Below, piece after piece: positions 63,978 through 64,000 of a stretch of DNA of 64,000 nucleotides. Source of the DNA: an uncultured Bacteroidota bacterium (GTDB lineage Bacteria; Bacteroidota; Bacteroidia; 2-12-FULL-35-15); NCBI GenBank assembly GCA_903847205.1, contig CAINDA010000064.1, positions 275,247-339,246 on the forward strand, given 5' to 3'. Both the position numbers and the translations under genes were made by a program. Positions within the stretch are counted from its first letter, which is position 1; each line of letters begins with the position of its first letter. The notes under the pieces were generated by a model. The model was not told the origin of the DNA. It did not search any database and saw only the letters and a list, made by a program, of their open reading frames with translations.

Positions 63978-64000
63978 GTATATGCTTTCAAAACCAAAAA

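Larger units (their letters stand above)
63688..64000. other. 313-nt end region without a gene
   Basis: It holds a terminator (63745-63772), a long-loop inverted repeat (63932-63977) and a small near-palindrome CGATATCAACAATATCG around 63897-63913. No start of a following gene is visible. Confidence 0.6.

Overview
The window comes from a member of the Bacteroidota (Bacteroidetes). The evidence is several proteins with type IX secretion (T9SS) C-terminal sorting domains of both the type A and gliding-type B kinds, a PorP/SprF-like outer-membrane protein, PD40/OmpA anchor proteins, TAnnTTTG-like -7 promoter boxes, A-rich leaders without Shine-Dalgarno sequences, and a run of genes (pdxJ, CBS protein, nadK, DUF6089-like, uppS, bamA, two skp/ompH, murI) typical of that phylum. 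The DNA is AT-rich. Species or genus cannot be read from the sequence. Oxygen-independent enzymes are frequent (pyruvate:ferredoxin oxidoreductase, class II B12-dependent ribonucleotide reductase, HemN), which suggests an anaerobic or facultative life. No rRNA, tRNA, CRISPR, IS element or prophage was recognised.

Layout. 1-9682: the end of a short-chain dehydrogenase, a molybdenum hydroxylase pair (fused 2Fe-2S/molybdopterin subunit plus a FAD subunit carrying a 4Fe-4S insert like that of 4-hydroxybenzoyl-CoA reductase), a membrane histidine kinase, a hemerythrin-like protein and NifJ. 9840-20521: housekeeping genes (DEAD-box helicase, cell-wall amidase, ArfB, NrdJ, an uncharacterised 604-residue protein, HemN, QueD). 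20713-21195: 23 degenerate units of exactly 21 nt. 21262-26594: an unknown protein, a YadA-head/collagen-like/endosialidase-chaperone/T9SS chimera and a T9SS-sorted beta-propeller-like protein. 26728-39573: a hydrolase, the conserved pdxJ-to-murI envelope block, a second 21-nt array (37103-37291), an OsmC protein, a predicted outer-membrane protein and lipA. 39645-46275: a large Asp-box T9SS protein, mlaFE-like lipid transport genes without an adjacent mlaD, and mgtE. 46687-62012: a same-strand surface cluster with a type-B T9SS substrate, PorP/SprF, a PD40 protein, a 2867-residue OmpA protein with five internal coiled-coil repeats, and a 723-residue double-OmpA protein. 62244-63687: a SiaB-like kinase and two SiaC-like phosphoprotein paralogues, the start of a partner-switching signalling operon that runs out of the window.

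The most unusual features are the two intergenic 21-nt arrays, 16 kb apart, which share a positional skeleton (ACTT, ten variable bases, G, one variable base, ACC, one variable base, G). Next are the module-sharing family of OmpA/PD40/EF-hand proteins and the fused 4-hydroxybenzoyl-CoA-reductase-like enzyme. Coordinates of short sites were read by eye and may be off by a base.
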